Source: Echiichthys vipera (Eukaryota; Chordata; Actinopteri; Perciformes; Trachinidae). From it: 64,000 bases of DNA. The translations under genes and the position numbers were made by a program. The stretch is taken from assembly GCA_963691815.1 (NCBI GenBank), contig OY829649.1, positions 32,929,112 through 32,993,111 on the forward strand, written 5' to 3'. Below the pieces are notes generated by a model. The model worked only from the letters and a program-made list of their open reading frames with translations, did not search any database and had not been told where the DNA came from. Positions 1 to 10,616 of the stretch are shown here, one piece after another; positions within the stretch are counted from its first letter, which is position 1; every line of letters starts with the position of its first letter.

Positions 1-3000
1 TCCTCTGATTTAATGAGTTATCACACTCCATGAAGGTACAGCGAGAGAAGCCTTCTTGCTCAATAGAAAAGCTTCAAATCAGACACGGCCGTTAGTTCAA
101 ACTCGGACATTGAACGACGTGATGTCATTGGTTAACAACCTGAGAGGAAACCTTTCAAAAATCATTGTCCGGAGTAACCGCAGAGAACTGCTCACTGGAG
201 AGGACTAAGAATTCAGCGCGCACTGCCCGACTGTTGTGATGGTTTTGGGGTTTTTTGCACGAATTGCTGCACAACATAATCATTAACATTGAAATATCCC
301 TATTTGCTGAGTGTGGAAAGTCTATCAGTGAACCCCGGTCCTCCTGCAATGTTCAGCGCCGCGCAGCAAACGACTCGTGCGGCTCTCGTCGAGCTCTGTC
401 TAATGACCCTACACAAATGAGCTAATGGGGATCCAGCACGCTACCTCTGTCCTACCTCCAGGCTTCATCATCCATAGCTAATTGTCACAAGCCTAATGAC
501 CACCTAAACGAGCAAAATAGACTGTGGACATGTGTATATGCTCAGACAGAATGGAGCAGTGGGGACGGTATGGATTTTCTCACACAGGGACACATGGACC
601 ATAGACAAATGGCCGCCCTGTGATACTGCCGATTGGTCTGCGCTGTTTGGTTTGACTGTCAAGCATCCCTTTGACACAATGTGAATTCCAGTTTGATTAT
701 TTCCACCCCAGTGCCACGATGAGGCCAGTATTGAAGTTGTATTTCACTAGGTAGCAGCTTTCTCCGCATGTTTCCAGCAGGAGCGCCTCCTTTGTGTCGC
801 GCTCTGAACCAGAACCGATCGCTATATTCGGTTTGCAGAGCTGGTCAGCTGCAATCTCTAAAGCAATAGCAGTTATTTGTATTTGTTTGTGGTCCCTGTC
901 CCATTTTCTGGCACACTGAACCAGAACTGAACCAATATGGTCTGCTGCCAGGTGCCGCCCAATGTTCTTCTTTTTCTTGAGTGTAATTCAATACGGTGCT
1001 TTTCATCAGGGTTCATTCTTCCTCAGATCAGTGGGATCAAGAGGAGATTCCTCCGTCGCCTTGTTTCATACTTCAGAGCGCCGCGGGTAGCAAATGAGGA
1101 TAATGTGCAATATTGGAAGAAGAATTTGCCACAGCTGACTTATCAAGACCAGCGTAGACAGAGCGAGACAGTGAAATAACAATCACACATCAGTTTGAGC
1201 GGAGAACAAAGCTCTGATTTCTCTCAGGTAGACCCCCAAGGTTATTATTAGCAGGATGTTAACATTGTGTTTGTACCACACGCAGATAAATCCTTCTTGT
1301 TTAAAGGCAGTGCGGAGGTTATACTGTTAAAGAAGCATTTGTGTTGTGCCGTCTTTCAGCCGTAATTACGCTCGTTAAGCACTTTTGATACAACGTACGC
1401 ACACAGAGAGAAATAAGAAATAAGAGGTGCAGAAAAACAGAATCAGTTCTCTTTCTGCACTTTAGCGTAATTAGCATATGATAATTAGTTATGGACAATT
1501 GGCCTCCTCGATGGTTTCATTAAAACGTATCACACTGGGACCTCATTAGCACGCTAATGTGAGGGGAACTGTGAGACCTGTTTTACCCCGGTGCGTGGAT
1601 CTCCTTTAAACTGGAGCAGTGCGAGCAACGCCTGAGACATCTGAAGTCCCCAGTAAGGAGTGTCAAGTGGTGCGTTTGATTTGTTCATATCTTAACTCGG
1701 TTTTTGAGCTTTTATAAATACCTGAGCATTACGTCAAGTGTTGAGGATGTTACTCGTGCGCTCAGTATTCCCAGGCGTGTAATTATTCACGGTGCATTGA
1801 CTGATTGCGGCCACCTTGATAAGCAGAGCCAGGAGAAGACGACGACGACGACAACAACAAACAAATGGTGCTCATTTGAAAGAAGTCAAACATAATGCCT
1901 CCAAATCCCCCCGCTGCTTTTAGCAACTGTCATTGACGGGAAAGGTTACTGTCGCTTCTTGCTGCCAGCTGTGGGGGAAGCAGAGGGGGAGGGAAAAGGA
2001 GTCTCCGTGGATCTTATCAGAGCAGCCCATCCAGTACGGCGTTCCACTTAACTGCTCTCCTCTCCCCGGGTCTCCACTGAGCCTCTGACAGCTTCAGGTT
2101 GTTTCGCAATAAACCAGAGGAAGCCTGTATAGGAGCCACTCCGCGAGGATAAAGAGCAAGGGCCACACTCTATCTGCTTTTCATGAACTCATCTATTCCA
2201 GCCCCGGGAGGAGAAGTAAGACATTGTGGGGGGAGACTCCATTCTTCAGATCACACACCAGATTCAAGCTTCCTTCCCGTCCCTGCTGCCAAACAAATGC
2301 TTGATGTAGATGAACTGAGCTAATCTTTTGTCCCCCCTCTCTCCCAACTAACGCCATTTCCAGTGTGCGCAGGGAGAGTTACAATTAAAGTCGGGTAGTG
2401 AGAGGGAGACAGTGTTGGCAGGACTTCCTAACAAGATTTGTTTCATAACAGGGAAGGGGAGTTGAGCCACGAGATGAATTATTGATATGAACTCGACGGT
2501 GACCCGCCAAAGATCAGGGCGCACAAAAGTTCACTGCTGCAAATCCTTGACAGGACTCATTATAAGACTGAGCCAGCTGCAGCAATATGTCCCCCAGTCC
2601 CCTTTGTTGCCATCCTCAAGGAACAGCTCTTCAGTTATTGGGTGCCAGATGGTAAAACCACACTGTGACACACAGGTGTCAAAAGCTAAAGCTGCCAGAA
2701 AAACGGTGAACTCTGTAGTGCAAATTGCTCGACAAAATGTGAACTTGAATGTATAATCGCACTTGCGGAAGGTGATTTCCTCTGAGATTTAAGCCACTTG
2801 TAGAAGCTGCACGGCGTTCTGAAATACCCTGGAGAGAGAAATCCGTATGTCAAACGGCATGGTGAGAAAAAAAAAAGTCATTTTCCACAATTATTTTACT
2901 GAATCCATTTCAACTGTGCCATCTAAGGCGTGAAGGTAGTTTTCTAACCTGGTTGAGTCTTGTGAATTTCCTTTACCGAGCACACAGGATCCACGGCATC

Positions 3001-3571
3001 CAAGCCTCGCAGTGGCGCCTTCGACCTTGGCTCCTCTGGTGAGTGCTGTGTGTTTAGCTGGGAACATAGAGCTGCTAACTAATAATCACATTCACTGTGA
3101 TGAAACGGCAGCGGCCGCACAGAGAGCGTCATTATTCAAACTAATACAGTGAATGCATACTCGGTAATAATAACAACCCGGAGCCCTGCCAAGATCTGAC
3201 TGAACAGAGCAGCAGGAGACAACGGCATCTATCATATTAATTCCAGATAATTGTCTATACTTATTAAGTCACCAGGACGGCGGCCGGCTGAATCTAATTG
3301 TCTGACCTTAATTACCGTTGGATATGCTTTGCGGAGCCGGGCCGGACATGATAAAGCACGGGGCTGCAGAGAATTATATTAAAGAAGGGAACTGGAGCTG
3401 AAGGCAACAGAGACGGAAGGTGCAACACGGCCGTTCATAACAGCAAGTGCTGCACACAGAGCAGGAGTGGTTTCTAGAGCTCTGCATAATATAAGTCATG
3501 AATAAAATGCAACACTCAGTGTGTGGATGTAAAGCTGGAAATACGAAAGAGTGTATATATACTGTATATAC
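1..3571. other. unique non-coding DNA, probably unc5d intron
   Basis: No exon, RNA gene or known repeat was recognised. The open frames are short, lack family resemblance and are not flanked by convincing splice sites. An AT-rich stretch at about 3228-3330 is dense in TAATT/AATTA cores, which suits homeodomain-type binding sites, so it is a possible conserved non-coding element. That is a guess from composition only. Confidence 0.5.
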
Positions 3572-3617
3572 CCGTGTGTGTGTGTGTGTATATATGTATA
3601 ATATATACTGTATATAG
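3572..3617. repeat. TG/TA microsatellite
   Basis: A short (GT)n run passes into an imperfect TA-rich run. It directly abuts the hAT-like element that starts at 3618 and supplies that element's TA-rich target site. Confidence 0.85.
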
Positions 3618-4249
3618 CAGGGATGTCAAAGTCAAATACATCAGAGGGCCAAAAAAACAAATTTGCTCTGGTTCAAAGTTTATTAAAACATATTAAAATG
3701 ATGCATATAACCTGTTGAACCAAGACCTAACACAGTGTACCGTATTTTATTTAATAATTAAATGAATAATCCAATATTTTTGTACGGCTCTGTCAGTAAT
3801 TTCAAGTGACAAAAACAAACTTGTCCCGTACATCAAATGAATAAAGCGATATTTTCTTATGACTTTTGTTATTTCAAGGAAAACATTTTCAACAGGCAAA
3901 CAGCAAAAAAGAAAATGTCCTTCAAAAATAAAATGTGTTCCTTAATATCAAGATAAAGACACACAGCTTTGCACCTCCCTTTAGCCATTATTGGGCGGGT
4001 GGGGCTGAAAGTTGACATCTGCCCTGAATGCTGATGAATAATGAAGCAGAGGCGGCCCACTTGCGGCGCTACAGTGAGTTTGCGGGCTACCGCTGCATTG
4101 TGGGTAATGTAGTTTTGGTGCGTAAAAACACCAGCAGGCGGCTGTGGCGTGCGGGCCGGTTCTGATACTAATCAAATATCATCCCGGGGGCCAAGATCAT
4201 TCATTGGCTGGCCGGATCTGGCCCGCGGGCCTTGACTTTGACACCCATG
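3618..4249. mobile_element. non-autonomous hAT-like DNA transposon
   Basis: The ends form imperfect inverted repeats. The left end reads CAGGGATGTCAAAGTCAA and the reverse complement of the right end reads CATGGGTGTCAAAGTCAA. The right subterminal region has the CTGGCCCGCGGGCC motif common in vertebrate hAT elements with CAGGGGTGTC ends. The flanking octamers at 3610-3617 and 4250-4257 (GTATATAG and ATATATAG) match at 7 of 8 positions, as expected for the 8-bp hAT target duplication. No transposase frame remains, so it must have moved in trans. The low-complexity TA flank weakens the duplication evidence a little. Confidence 0.8.
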
Positions 4250-4400
4250 ATATATAGTATATTGCTCTTTGAAAGCTAGTTGTAACCATTTTAGTTTAAG
4301 GGTTAATGACCATTTAATAGGAAGATTGGTCTCTTTCTGTCTTTGACAAATAGTGGTCTTCTAAAAGATCATATGTCTGACATCCCATCAACAGTATTAA

Positions 4401-5071
4401 AGGTTGAATATGTATAATCTTTATTAAAAGCTACATTTTTGTAGAAAACAAAAAACAAAACAAAACACCCACTGGGCGTTTAGAGGGGTAGAGAATGAAA
4501 AAAATATGTATTTAGTCCGAATTGATAGTTTTAAATTTAAATTTGACGGGTTTGACAATGACTTTCTGTCCCGTTCTGTTTCCATGGTAGCAGCCAATAG
4601 CGTTTGGCGTTGCTGGTTGCCAGGGTTGTCTGTTGTTGGGTGCAGCTACTGTAGGCTGGCACTGGGTAAAATGCTGCTTATTTGTCACAGCAGCTGAGTG
4701 AGCAGAGACGGGCAAAAAAGAGAGTCAATATAGGCCGAGCATTCACTCGAAGGACTGAGATAAAGGCATTCAAACGCGCTCCAAAATGGCGACGTTTCTC
4801 CTTGATCGCTAAGATAACTTTCATGTTTACTTAGCTGTAACGGCTAACGCTAACTGCCAGTCAAACTCCTCTGCAATACTTGTTTTTATGGTGCGGAGGG
4901 GACGGGTTCAAACAGACCCAAACAGACCCAAACAGACTCCGGTCTCCTTTAGGCTACTGGGCCGGGTCTGACGAACATGACCACCCGACTGCTGTAATAA
5001 TTTTTTGTTGTTAGAAGTACGATCTGGAGACACTAGATGGCGGTGTTCTGCTCATTCTCCATATTCAACCT
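4401..5071. mobile_element. TTAA-flanked inverted-repeat element, copy 1
   Basis: This copy starts AGGTTGAATATGTATAATCT and ends with the inverse (ATTCTCCATATTCAACCT). It is flanked by TTAA at 4397-4400 and TTAT at 5072-5075, a mutated second TTAA. Copies at 13290, 40639 and 60482 share the ends and internal blocks, for example the region around GTAGCAGCCAATAGCGTT. TTAA duplication is typical of piggyBac and Kolobok transposons. No transposase remains, so the superfamily is unresolved. Confidence 0.7.
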
Positions 5072-5075
5072 TTAT

Positions 5076-6267
5076 CGTTGTACTCAAAAGTCAAATAATT
5101 GGTTTGGCGGACATGTTGGGAAATGCACCCGCGCTGGCTACTGTTGTTCACTAAGAACTAATCATTGTTTTGTCTTTTTTACTACCTTAACACATGCAAT
5201 AAAATGTGTCGTTTACTGCGCTTTATTAGCATTGACAGGTCTATGTTTTGAGCTTTGGTTCCCAATGCTTCCAGTCTCTATGCTAAGCTAGGCTAACCGA
5301 TCACTGGCTATGCACTGCATTTCATACAGCATCTTTCTACCGGATTAAATGCGTCACAGTTTGACTCTCATTCACCCATTCACACACACATAAATACACC
5401 GAGCTGCTTGTCCATCAGAAGCAACACTTCCACAGACAGACAGCTGGGAATCCATGCGGCGGCCTTGTGATTATAAAACGACCCGCTCTGCCTCCTGAGC
5501 CACAGCTATAGTTCCGTACTTCCTGAAAAGATATGAGTGGTTTTTATTTATCTGATCAATCTCAGAATAAGTGATGGATTAAACTGCTGAAATGTAGTGA
5601 TGCAGCAACCTTGCTATGACGTTAGATGGGGAAATGAACACAAGAATTCAAACCTCCAGGTCAGCCAACCTCATTTAGAAAGTGAAAGTCCATTCTTGAC
5701 CTTGGGAAACGTACTTTGGCAAAGTAGTCTTAACTAAAGGTCCAACTGCTAGCTTTTGCAGATGGAGTTTGCTTAGAAAATCCCTGAGAGTTTTGACTGA
5801 TCCACTGAGCAAACCCCATCCACTGATGAAGACCATGAGCTGTGGTTAAGATATATAAATATATAAATATATATATATACCAAACGTTTTCAGCTTGAGA
5901 CCCAGAGGAAAAATACGTGGATCCCCAGGAAGCAAACTTACAAAAATGCATCATGAACTGCCAGACCCTCTACATGTATAAACTACTGATAACAAACACA
6001 ACAAACCATGACTTTAAAATGTATATAAAATGTATTTATTTCAATTACATCACAGAAATAGTTACTTGCACTGACGAATGAGGACACAGGAGCAGTAAGA
6101 CATTACACTCTGGAATGGAGAGTGTGGCAGAGAGGATAGTATCGATAAAAGTCCCGCACACAGCATCTGAGCTGAAGACACCAGTGTTGCAGTGAAAGAA
6201 AGCTCGTCTGCTATTTGAATTAGGAAAATGAATTTACTTTGTCATTATTGTATTGTCATTATTGTAT
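5076..6267. other. unique non-coding DNA
   Basis: No gene was recognised. A short TA-rich tract lies at about 5851-5879. The open frames have no family resemblance. Confidence 0.5.
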
Positions 6268-6835
6268 GGAGAATCGGAGCAGCGGGGGCGGTGTTGCAGT
6301 CGCTCTACCGCACCGTTGTGACGAAAAGAGAGCTGAGCCGGAAGGCAAAGCTCTTGATCTACCGGTCAATATTCGTTCCTACCCTCACCTATGGTCATGA
6401 AAGTTTGGTCAGGACCGAAAGAACGAGGTCGCGAGTACAAGCGGCCGAAATGGGTTTTCTCAGGAGGGTGACTGGAGTCTCTCTTAGAGAGAGGGGGAGA
6501 AGTTCAGCATCCGTGAGGAACTCGGAGTAGAGCCGCTGATCCTTAGCGTTGAAAGGAGCCAGTTGAGGTGGTTCAGGATCATCTGGTAAGGATGAACCCT
6601 GGGCGCCTCCCTAGGGAGGTGTTCCAGGCACGTCCAGCTGGGAGGAGGCCTCAGGGAAGACCCAGGACCAGGTGGAGAGATTATATCTCCACACTGGCCT
6701 GGGAACGCCTCAGGATCCCCCAGTTAGAGCTGGTTAATGTGGCCTGGGAAAGGGAAGTTTGGGGTCCCCTGCTAAAGCTGCTGCCCCCGCGACCCGACCC
6801 CGGATAAGAGGCTGAAGATGAGATGAGATGAGAGA
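6268..6835 (+). mobile_element. LINE 3' end, reverse-transcriptase C-terminus (copy 1)
   Basis: Longest of seven 5'-truncated copies of one non-LTR retrotransposon. Two conceptual frames match the end of a LINE polyprotein. Positions 6292-6530 contain IYRSIFVPTLTYGHES, the thumb-side region after the reverse transcriptase. Positions 6568-6807 contain the basic motif GRRPQGRPRTRWRDYIS and end in LLPPRPDPG. The frame is broken between these blocks by the same small indels as in the other copies. The 3' end reads CCCGACCCCGGATAAGAGGC and then a GATGA repeat tail. It resembles fish L2/Rex-type elements, but the clade cannot be fixed from this fragment. Confidence 0.85.
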
Positions 6836-6939
6836 TGTGATCATTGTATTGTTCTGCGTTTCACTCCGTGCCCTAACTTTGGGCAACACTGAGCTAAACT
6901 TTTGGAATATTTGGAAACTATGTGACTGCTTGTTTTCCT

Positions 6940-7305
6940 ACTTCATCGCAGGGATGTCACATTATCAAATCTCAGCCATTACTTGATCGTGGCGATTCCC
7001 GTTTTAGCACTGCTCGGGCAGACAGGGACGTCACAAGCAGCGGAAAGAAAAAAGGAGGATGGATTGCACTGTACGTGAGTGAGAGGTGGTGTGGTCCCGG
7101 ACACGTTCGCGTGGGGAGACGTCTCTGTACCCCGGACATTGAACTGTTGACTGTGGGCATGAGGCCTTGTTATTTGCCCCGGGAATTCACGTCTGCCATC
7201 ATGATCCGTGTGTACGTTCCTCCTTCAGCTGATGCAGCGCTGGCCTGTGACGTCATCCACTCCGCTGTTGCCCAGATACAGACGCTGCATCCTAACATTC
7301 CCTCT
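6940..7305 (+). pseudogene. LINE endonuclease (APE) domain fragment
   Basis: An open frame at 6922-7371 contains a stretch typical of the apurinic/apyrimidinic-type endonuclease domain at the N-terminus of ORF2 in fish non-LTR retrotransposons. The matching blocks are KKKGGWIALYVSERWC, CTPDIELLTVGMRP, YLPREFTSAI and VYVPPSADAA, followed by a HSAVAQIQTLHP helix. This domain nicks target DNA to prime reverse transcription. Only its middle is present: the N-terminal catalytic region and the later GDFN catalytic motif are missing, and the reading runs into T-rich simple sequence after 7305. It is therefore a dead fragment. It lies about 100 bp after a LINE 3' end, but order and content suggest two separate insertions. 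Whether both belong to the same LINE family cannot be told. Confidence 0.75.
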
Positions 7306-7593
7306 CTCTACTGTTTTTTTGTTGTTGTTTTGTTTATTCTATTCTATTCTATTATGATTGTAGTGTCATAATCTGTAGAAATGATGGCTACTGCTAGGTA
7401 AAAATGCATAATGAACCTAAATTAGGCTGAAAGTCCCGTATTATTAAAAGCTATTTGCTTTTCATTTAAGTGTACACTGCCAAACAAAGGCTTTAAATTA
7501 GACTCACCTAGGAATCTTGTCAAGTATGGTTTGAACTATTATAAGGCGTTATTGAAGTTGCTATTATAATTGCATTTTTGAGATTCTAGTGGT

Positions 7594-7960
7594 AAGGGCG
7601 ACACGGTTTTGTGGTGGTCAGCACTGTCGCCTCACAGCGAGAGGGTTCCTGGTTCGAATCCCTGCTGGGGGCCTTCTGTATGGAGTTTGCATGTTCTCCC
7701 CGTGTCTGCGTGGGTTTTCTCCGGGTTCTCCGGTTTCCTCCCACAGTCCAAACACGTGCAGGTGTTCAGTTCATTGATGACTCTAAAATTGCCCGTAGGT
7801 GTGAATGGTTGTCTGTCTCTGTTCGTCTCTATGTGTCCTGTGATAGACTGGCGTCCTGTCCAGTGTGGACCCCGCCTCACGCCCGATGTCAGCTGTGATC
7901 AGCTACAGCCCCCCGCGACCCCGACAGGGACAAGAGGCTGAAGATGAATGAATGAATGAA
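7594..7960 (+). mobile_element. tRNA-derived SINE, full length (copy 1)
   Basis: This full-length copy is flanked by a perfect 12-bp target duplication, GATTCTAGTGGT, at 7582-7593 and 7961-7972. The head is tRNA-like, with a B-box match GGTTCGAATCC at 7651-7661 and an A-box-like region just upstream. A body common to all copies follows (TTTCCTCCCACAGTCCAAA, GTCTGTCTCTGTTCGTCTC, TAGACTGGCGTCCTGTCCAG), and then a GAATGA tail. It would be transcribed by RNA polymerase III and has no coding function. Its apparent open frames are repeat shadows. Confidence 0.92.
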
Positions 7961-8119
7961 GATTCTAGTGGTGCAACATCTCAACCTTTTTTTCTAAATC
8001 TAACCAACACCAAATGTAACCGCTGCAGCCCACTTCAGGTCGCTGTTTCATACAAACCTGTTGACGAGAATATGTCGGGTCAGGACAATCGAAAGACCTT
8101 TGTGATGAAACGCTATTAA

Positions 8120-8215
8120 GGGTGCACTCACACAGTCACACCCAAGCACGCTTCACGGCTAAAGTCCCGGTCGTTTGACCAGTGTGAGTACAATTGTACC
8201 TTGAGTAGTGCTCCT
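8120..8215 (+). mobile_element. Harbinger-type MITE remnant
   Basis: The stretch starts GGGTGCACTCACACAGTC next to TTAA, and contains the subterminal block GTTTGACCAGTGTGAGT seen in the full copies. With the remnant at 39071 it shares ACGG/ATGG-CTAAAGTC between these motifs, which suggests a separate subfamily. No right terminus was found, so the 3' limit is approximate. Confidence 0.6.
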
Positions 8216-8587
8216 GACATGTGGTGAGGGGATGTGAGGGCCCATTTATTGCTGCTTGCAGTTTTACTTTACCCATTTTCTCCTGAAAAAGGTTTTTGGA
8301 ACAGCGATTTTCATTTAGTTGGCAGTCAAACATGCACCCCTATTAACCTGCCTTCCTGTGGCTCCCAATGGACGGAGGGAGTCCTGATTGCCGGTCAGCC
8401 AATGTGAAAGAAGCATCAACATAATTAAAGTCTCATTCCCAGCCAACAGCCAGCATCCGACTTTGAAAACTCTTCTGCACTCAGGTGCTTCGGCTTCGGA
8501 GAGATTTTTGCAGATGCGGTACATTTCCAGAATTTGGATTCTTTGGGCAGTTTTCTTGCCACTGCTATTTGGATTGGGATTCTTTGA

Positions 8588-9184
8588 GGGCGCACTCACA
8601 CTGTCCTTCCGCACCGGGCAAAAACACGTTTTTTGGGTAGAGCCTAGCTCGTTTGACCAGTGTGAGTGCAACCGCTCAGCGTCTAGCTGCGGCCAGTTGG
8701 CCGTCCACAGCCCGTCTGGGAGAGGTGGGCTTTTGTAGAGCGCGTTTGCACATGTACGAGCACGAGCGTGCGCACGTGTACGAGCGCAATGCCTACAGCG
8801 GCTCTCACGTCATTTCCTGTGCGCCTGTTGGGACATAGAAAAAAGAAGGAGGGACCATGCGCGGAGATTTAAAACAATGGCGGTGAAAGGTTCACGTTGG
8901 TTTGATGCGGAGGTGGAGTGTTTACTGCAGATTTGGTCGATGAAAAGATTCAAAAACAGTCGACAAGACGCACAAAAACTCCGAGGTCTACGGAAAGATC
9001 TGGAAACAAAGCCAGGCATCGCCATGACGTCATCAATGCGTGTGACATGTTACAGCGTGATGACGTATAGGCAGTAAGAAGCACTCTCCGAGGCCCAGGT
9101 AGTGTGAGTACAAACGGGCCTGGAGGGGGGGACAAGGACCCTAAAGCCCGGGGTGCGGTGCGGAAGGACAGTGTGAGTGCGCCC
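8588..9184 (+). mobile_element. PIF/Harbinger-type element with SANT-like fragment (copy A)
   Basis: The perfect inverted ends GGGCGCACTCACACTGTCC and GGACAGTGTGAGTGCGCCC are flanked by TGA at 8585-8587 and 9185-9187. This is the only complete copy with its coding relic on the + strand. That relic starts at ATG 8877 and reads MAVKGSRWFDAEVECLLQIW, which matches the first helix of the Myb/SANT-like domain found in Harbinger accessory proteins and MSANTD proteins. The frame then shifts. Related residues continue in other frames (DEKIQKQ, then THKNSEVYGKI). No DDE transposase is present, so it was mobilised in trans. Confidence 0.85.
8877..9077 (+). pseudogene. decayed Myb/SANT-like DNA-binding frame in Harbinger copy A
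   Basis: This is a 66-codon open frame inside the element. Residues 7-20 (RWFDAEVECLLQIW) carry the W, acidic E and LLxIW pattern of the first helix of Myb/SANT-like (trihelix-type) domains. In active Harbinger elements such a protein binds the element ends and takes the transposase into the nucleus. After residue 20 the frame no longer matches the family, and the rest of the domain is recoverable only by reading two other frames. The same breaks occur in copies C, D, E and G, so they were already present in the founder of this non-autonomous family. Confidence 0.65.
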
Positions 9185-9187
9185 TGA

Positions 9188-9978
9188 ATTGTATCAGTGC
9201 TCACCTCAAGCATAATCTATGTACCCCAGAACTTTAAGGCTACTTAAGGCTTTCGAGGTACGTGTGCATTAAAAAAAACAGGACCAGATTTTGATTAATT
9301 TATTCTATGCAGTGCTTTTCACAGAGCATTCCTGCACCATATGTACAGTACTTCAACTGTATCATGTAGATTAAATCACCAACCAATGTGACACTTTCCA
9401 TGCAGCTGCTGAACCGGACCGATCCCAGATGAGAGTCTCAAATTATCATACAGATTGAAGTGATTTCCGGTGTGTGATTCCTATGATTTCCAGTGCTTTA
9501 GCTCCAGGCATGAGGTCCGGCTACCTTGAATAGTTGCTGATAAGGTAAAGCGGAGCTGCTGGAGGAGAAACTCTGCAGGCTCCTGACCTGAATGGATTTT
9601 TGGGGGGGTCAGGGGTGATACGGGCAGCGGCAGTTATGCAAGGATCACCTGTGGTCACTGGACAGATGTTTGGATATTAGAGGCAATGAATAACTAATGA
9701 GGCCAGGAATCACCTGAAAAATGAGTGTTTCCTGTTATGTTATTGAAACTCCAAGACTGTGAAGACTGACTGGGATGAAAGCAGCGACTTTTGAAAACTA
9801 CCCAAACTACATCCACCAACCCCAACTGTTTAGACCCATACTTTTTCAGACTTCTGTTAAAATATATTTATATTCACTGGTTTTTCCTTTTATCTTTTGT
9901 GCTTTATAGAGTTGGGTCGCTTTCCGATGTGTCTTGTCCAGTGTTTGATTTTTGTCTTTTTATTTTGTCAATTGTATG
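9188..9978. other. unique non-coding DNA
   Basis: No gene or recognised repeat was found. The stretch at about 9630-9720 is moderately complex and free of simple repeats. It could be conserved non-coding DNA, but nothing in the sequence alone proves it. Confidence 0.45.
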
Positions 9979-10158
9979 GTCGGTGACACGGTGGTGTAGT
10001 TTTTTCTATTGGTTCTCCGGTTTCCTCCCACAGTCCAAAGACATGCTCGTGTTAGGTTGACTATGTGAATGGTTGTCTGTCTCTGTTTGTCTCTATGTGT
10101 CCAGGGTGTACCCTGCCCCACCCCCTTTTGGCCAGGGGGCTTGGATGGATGGATGGTA
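9979..10158 (+). mobile_element. SINE copy 2, internally deleted, GGAT-tail subfamily
   Basis: The head (CGGTGACACGGTGGTGTAGT) is joined directly to the middle of the body (GGTTCTCCGGTTTCCTCCCA), so the B-box region is deleted. The 3' end reads CCCCACCCCCTTTTGGCCAG and then a GGATGGATGG tail. This differs from the GAATGA-tailed copies and matches the copy at 33170-33986. Confidence 0.8.
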
Positions 10159-10184
10159 CACACATGAGGCCAATGAATTTACCT

Positions 10185-10318
10185 GTAATTCTTCCTGTAT
10201 TCAAAACGTTTATGCTTAACACAAAATGTTACTCATGCCACCTAATGGAGAGATTCATCGGAATAGTTTGACGGGTATTGAATATTATTTATTTACTTAT
10301 AATATTAAGATCCAAATC
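10185..10318 (+). repeat. repeat R, unoccupied copy
   Basis: About 130 bp homologous to 55506-55958. Shared blocks are AACACAAAATGTTACTCATG, GGAATAGTTTGACGGGTATT and TTGAATATTATTTATTTACT. Here TAGTTTGACGGGT (10264-10276) occurs once. In the second copy a SINE has split and duplicated that same 13-mer. R runs straight into a 5'-truncated SINE in both copies, so the R-SINE junction is older than the duplication. Confidence 0.8.
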
Positions 10319-10616
10319 GAATCCCGGCTGGGGCCCTTTCTGTGTGGAGTTTGCGTGTTCTCCCCGTGTCTGCGTGGGTTTTCTCCAGGTTCTCCGGTTT
10401 CCTCCCACAGTCCAAAGACGTGCAGGTGTTCGGTTCATTGATGACTCTAAATCACCCGTAGGTGTGAATGGTTGTCTGTCTCTGTTCGTCTCTATGTGTC
10501 CTGTGATAGACTGGCGTCCTGTCCAGGGTGGACCCCACCTCACGCCCGATGTCAGCTGGGATCGGCTCCAGCCCCCCCGCGACCCCGACAGGGATTAAAG
10601 ATGAATGAATGAATTA
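10319..10616 (+). mobile_element. SINE copy 3, 5'-truncated, fused to repeat R
   Basis: The copy begins within the B box (GAATCCCGGCTGGGGCCC) and runs through the full body to a GAATGA tail. Its 5' junction with R matches the junction at about 55958, apart from one base change. Confidence 0.9.
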
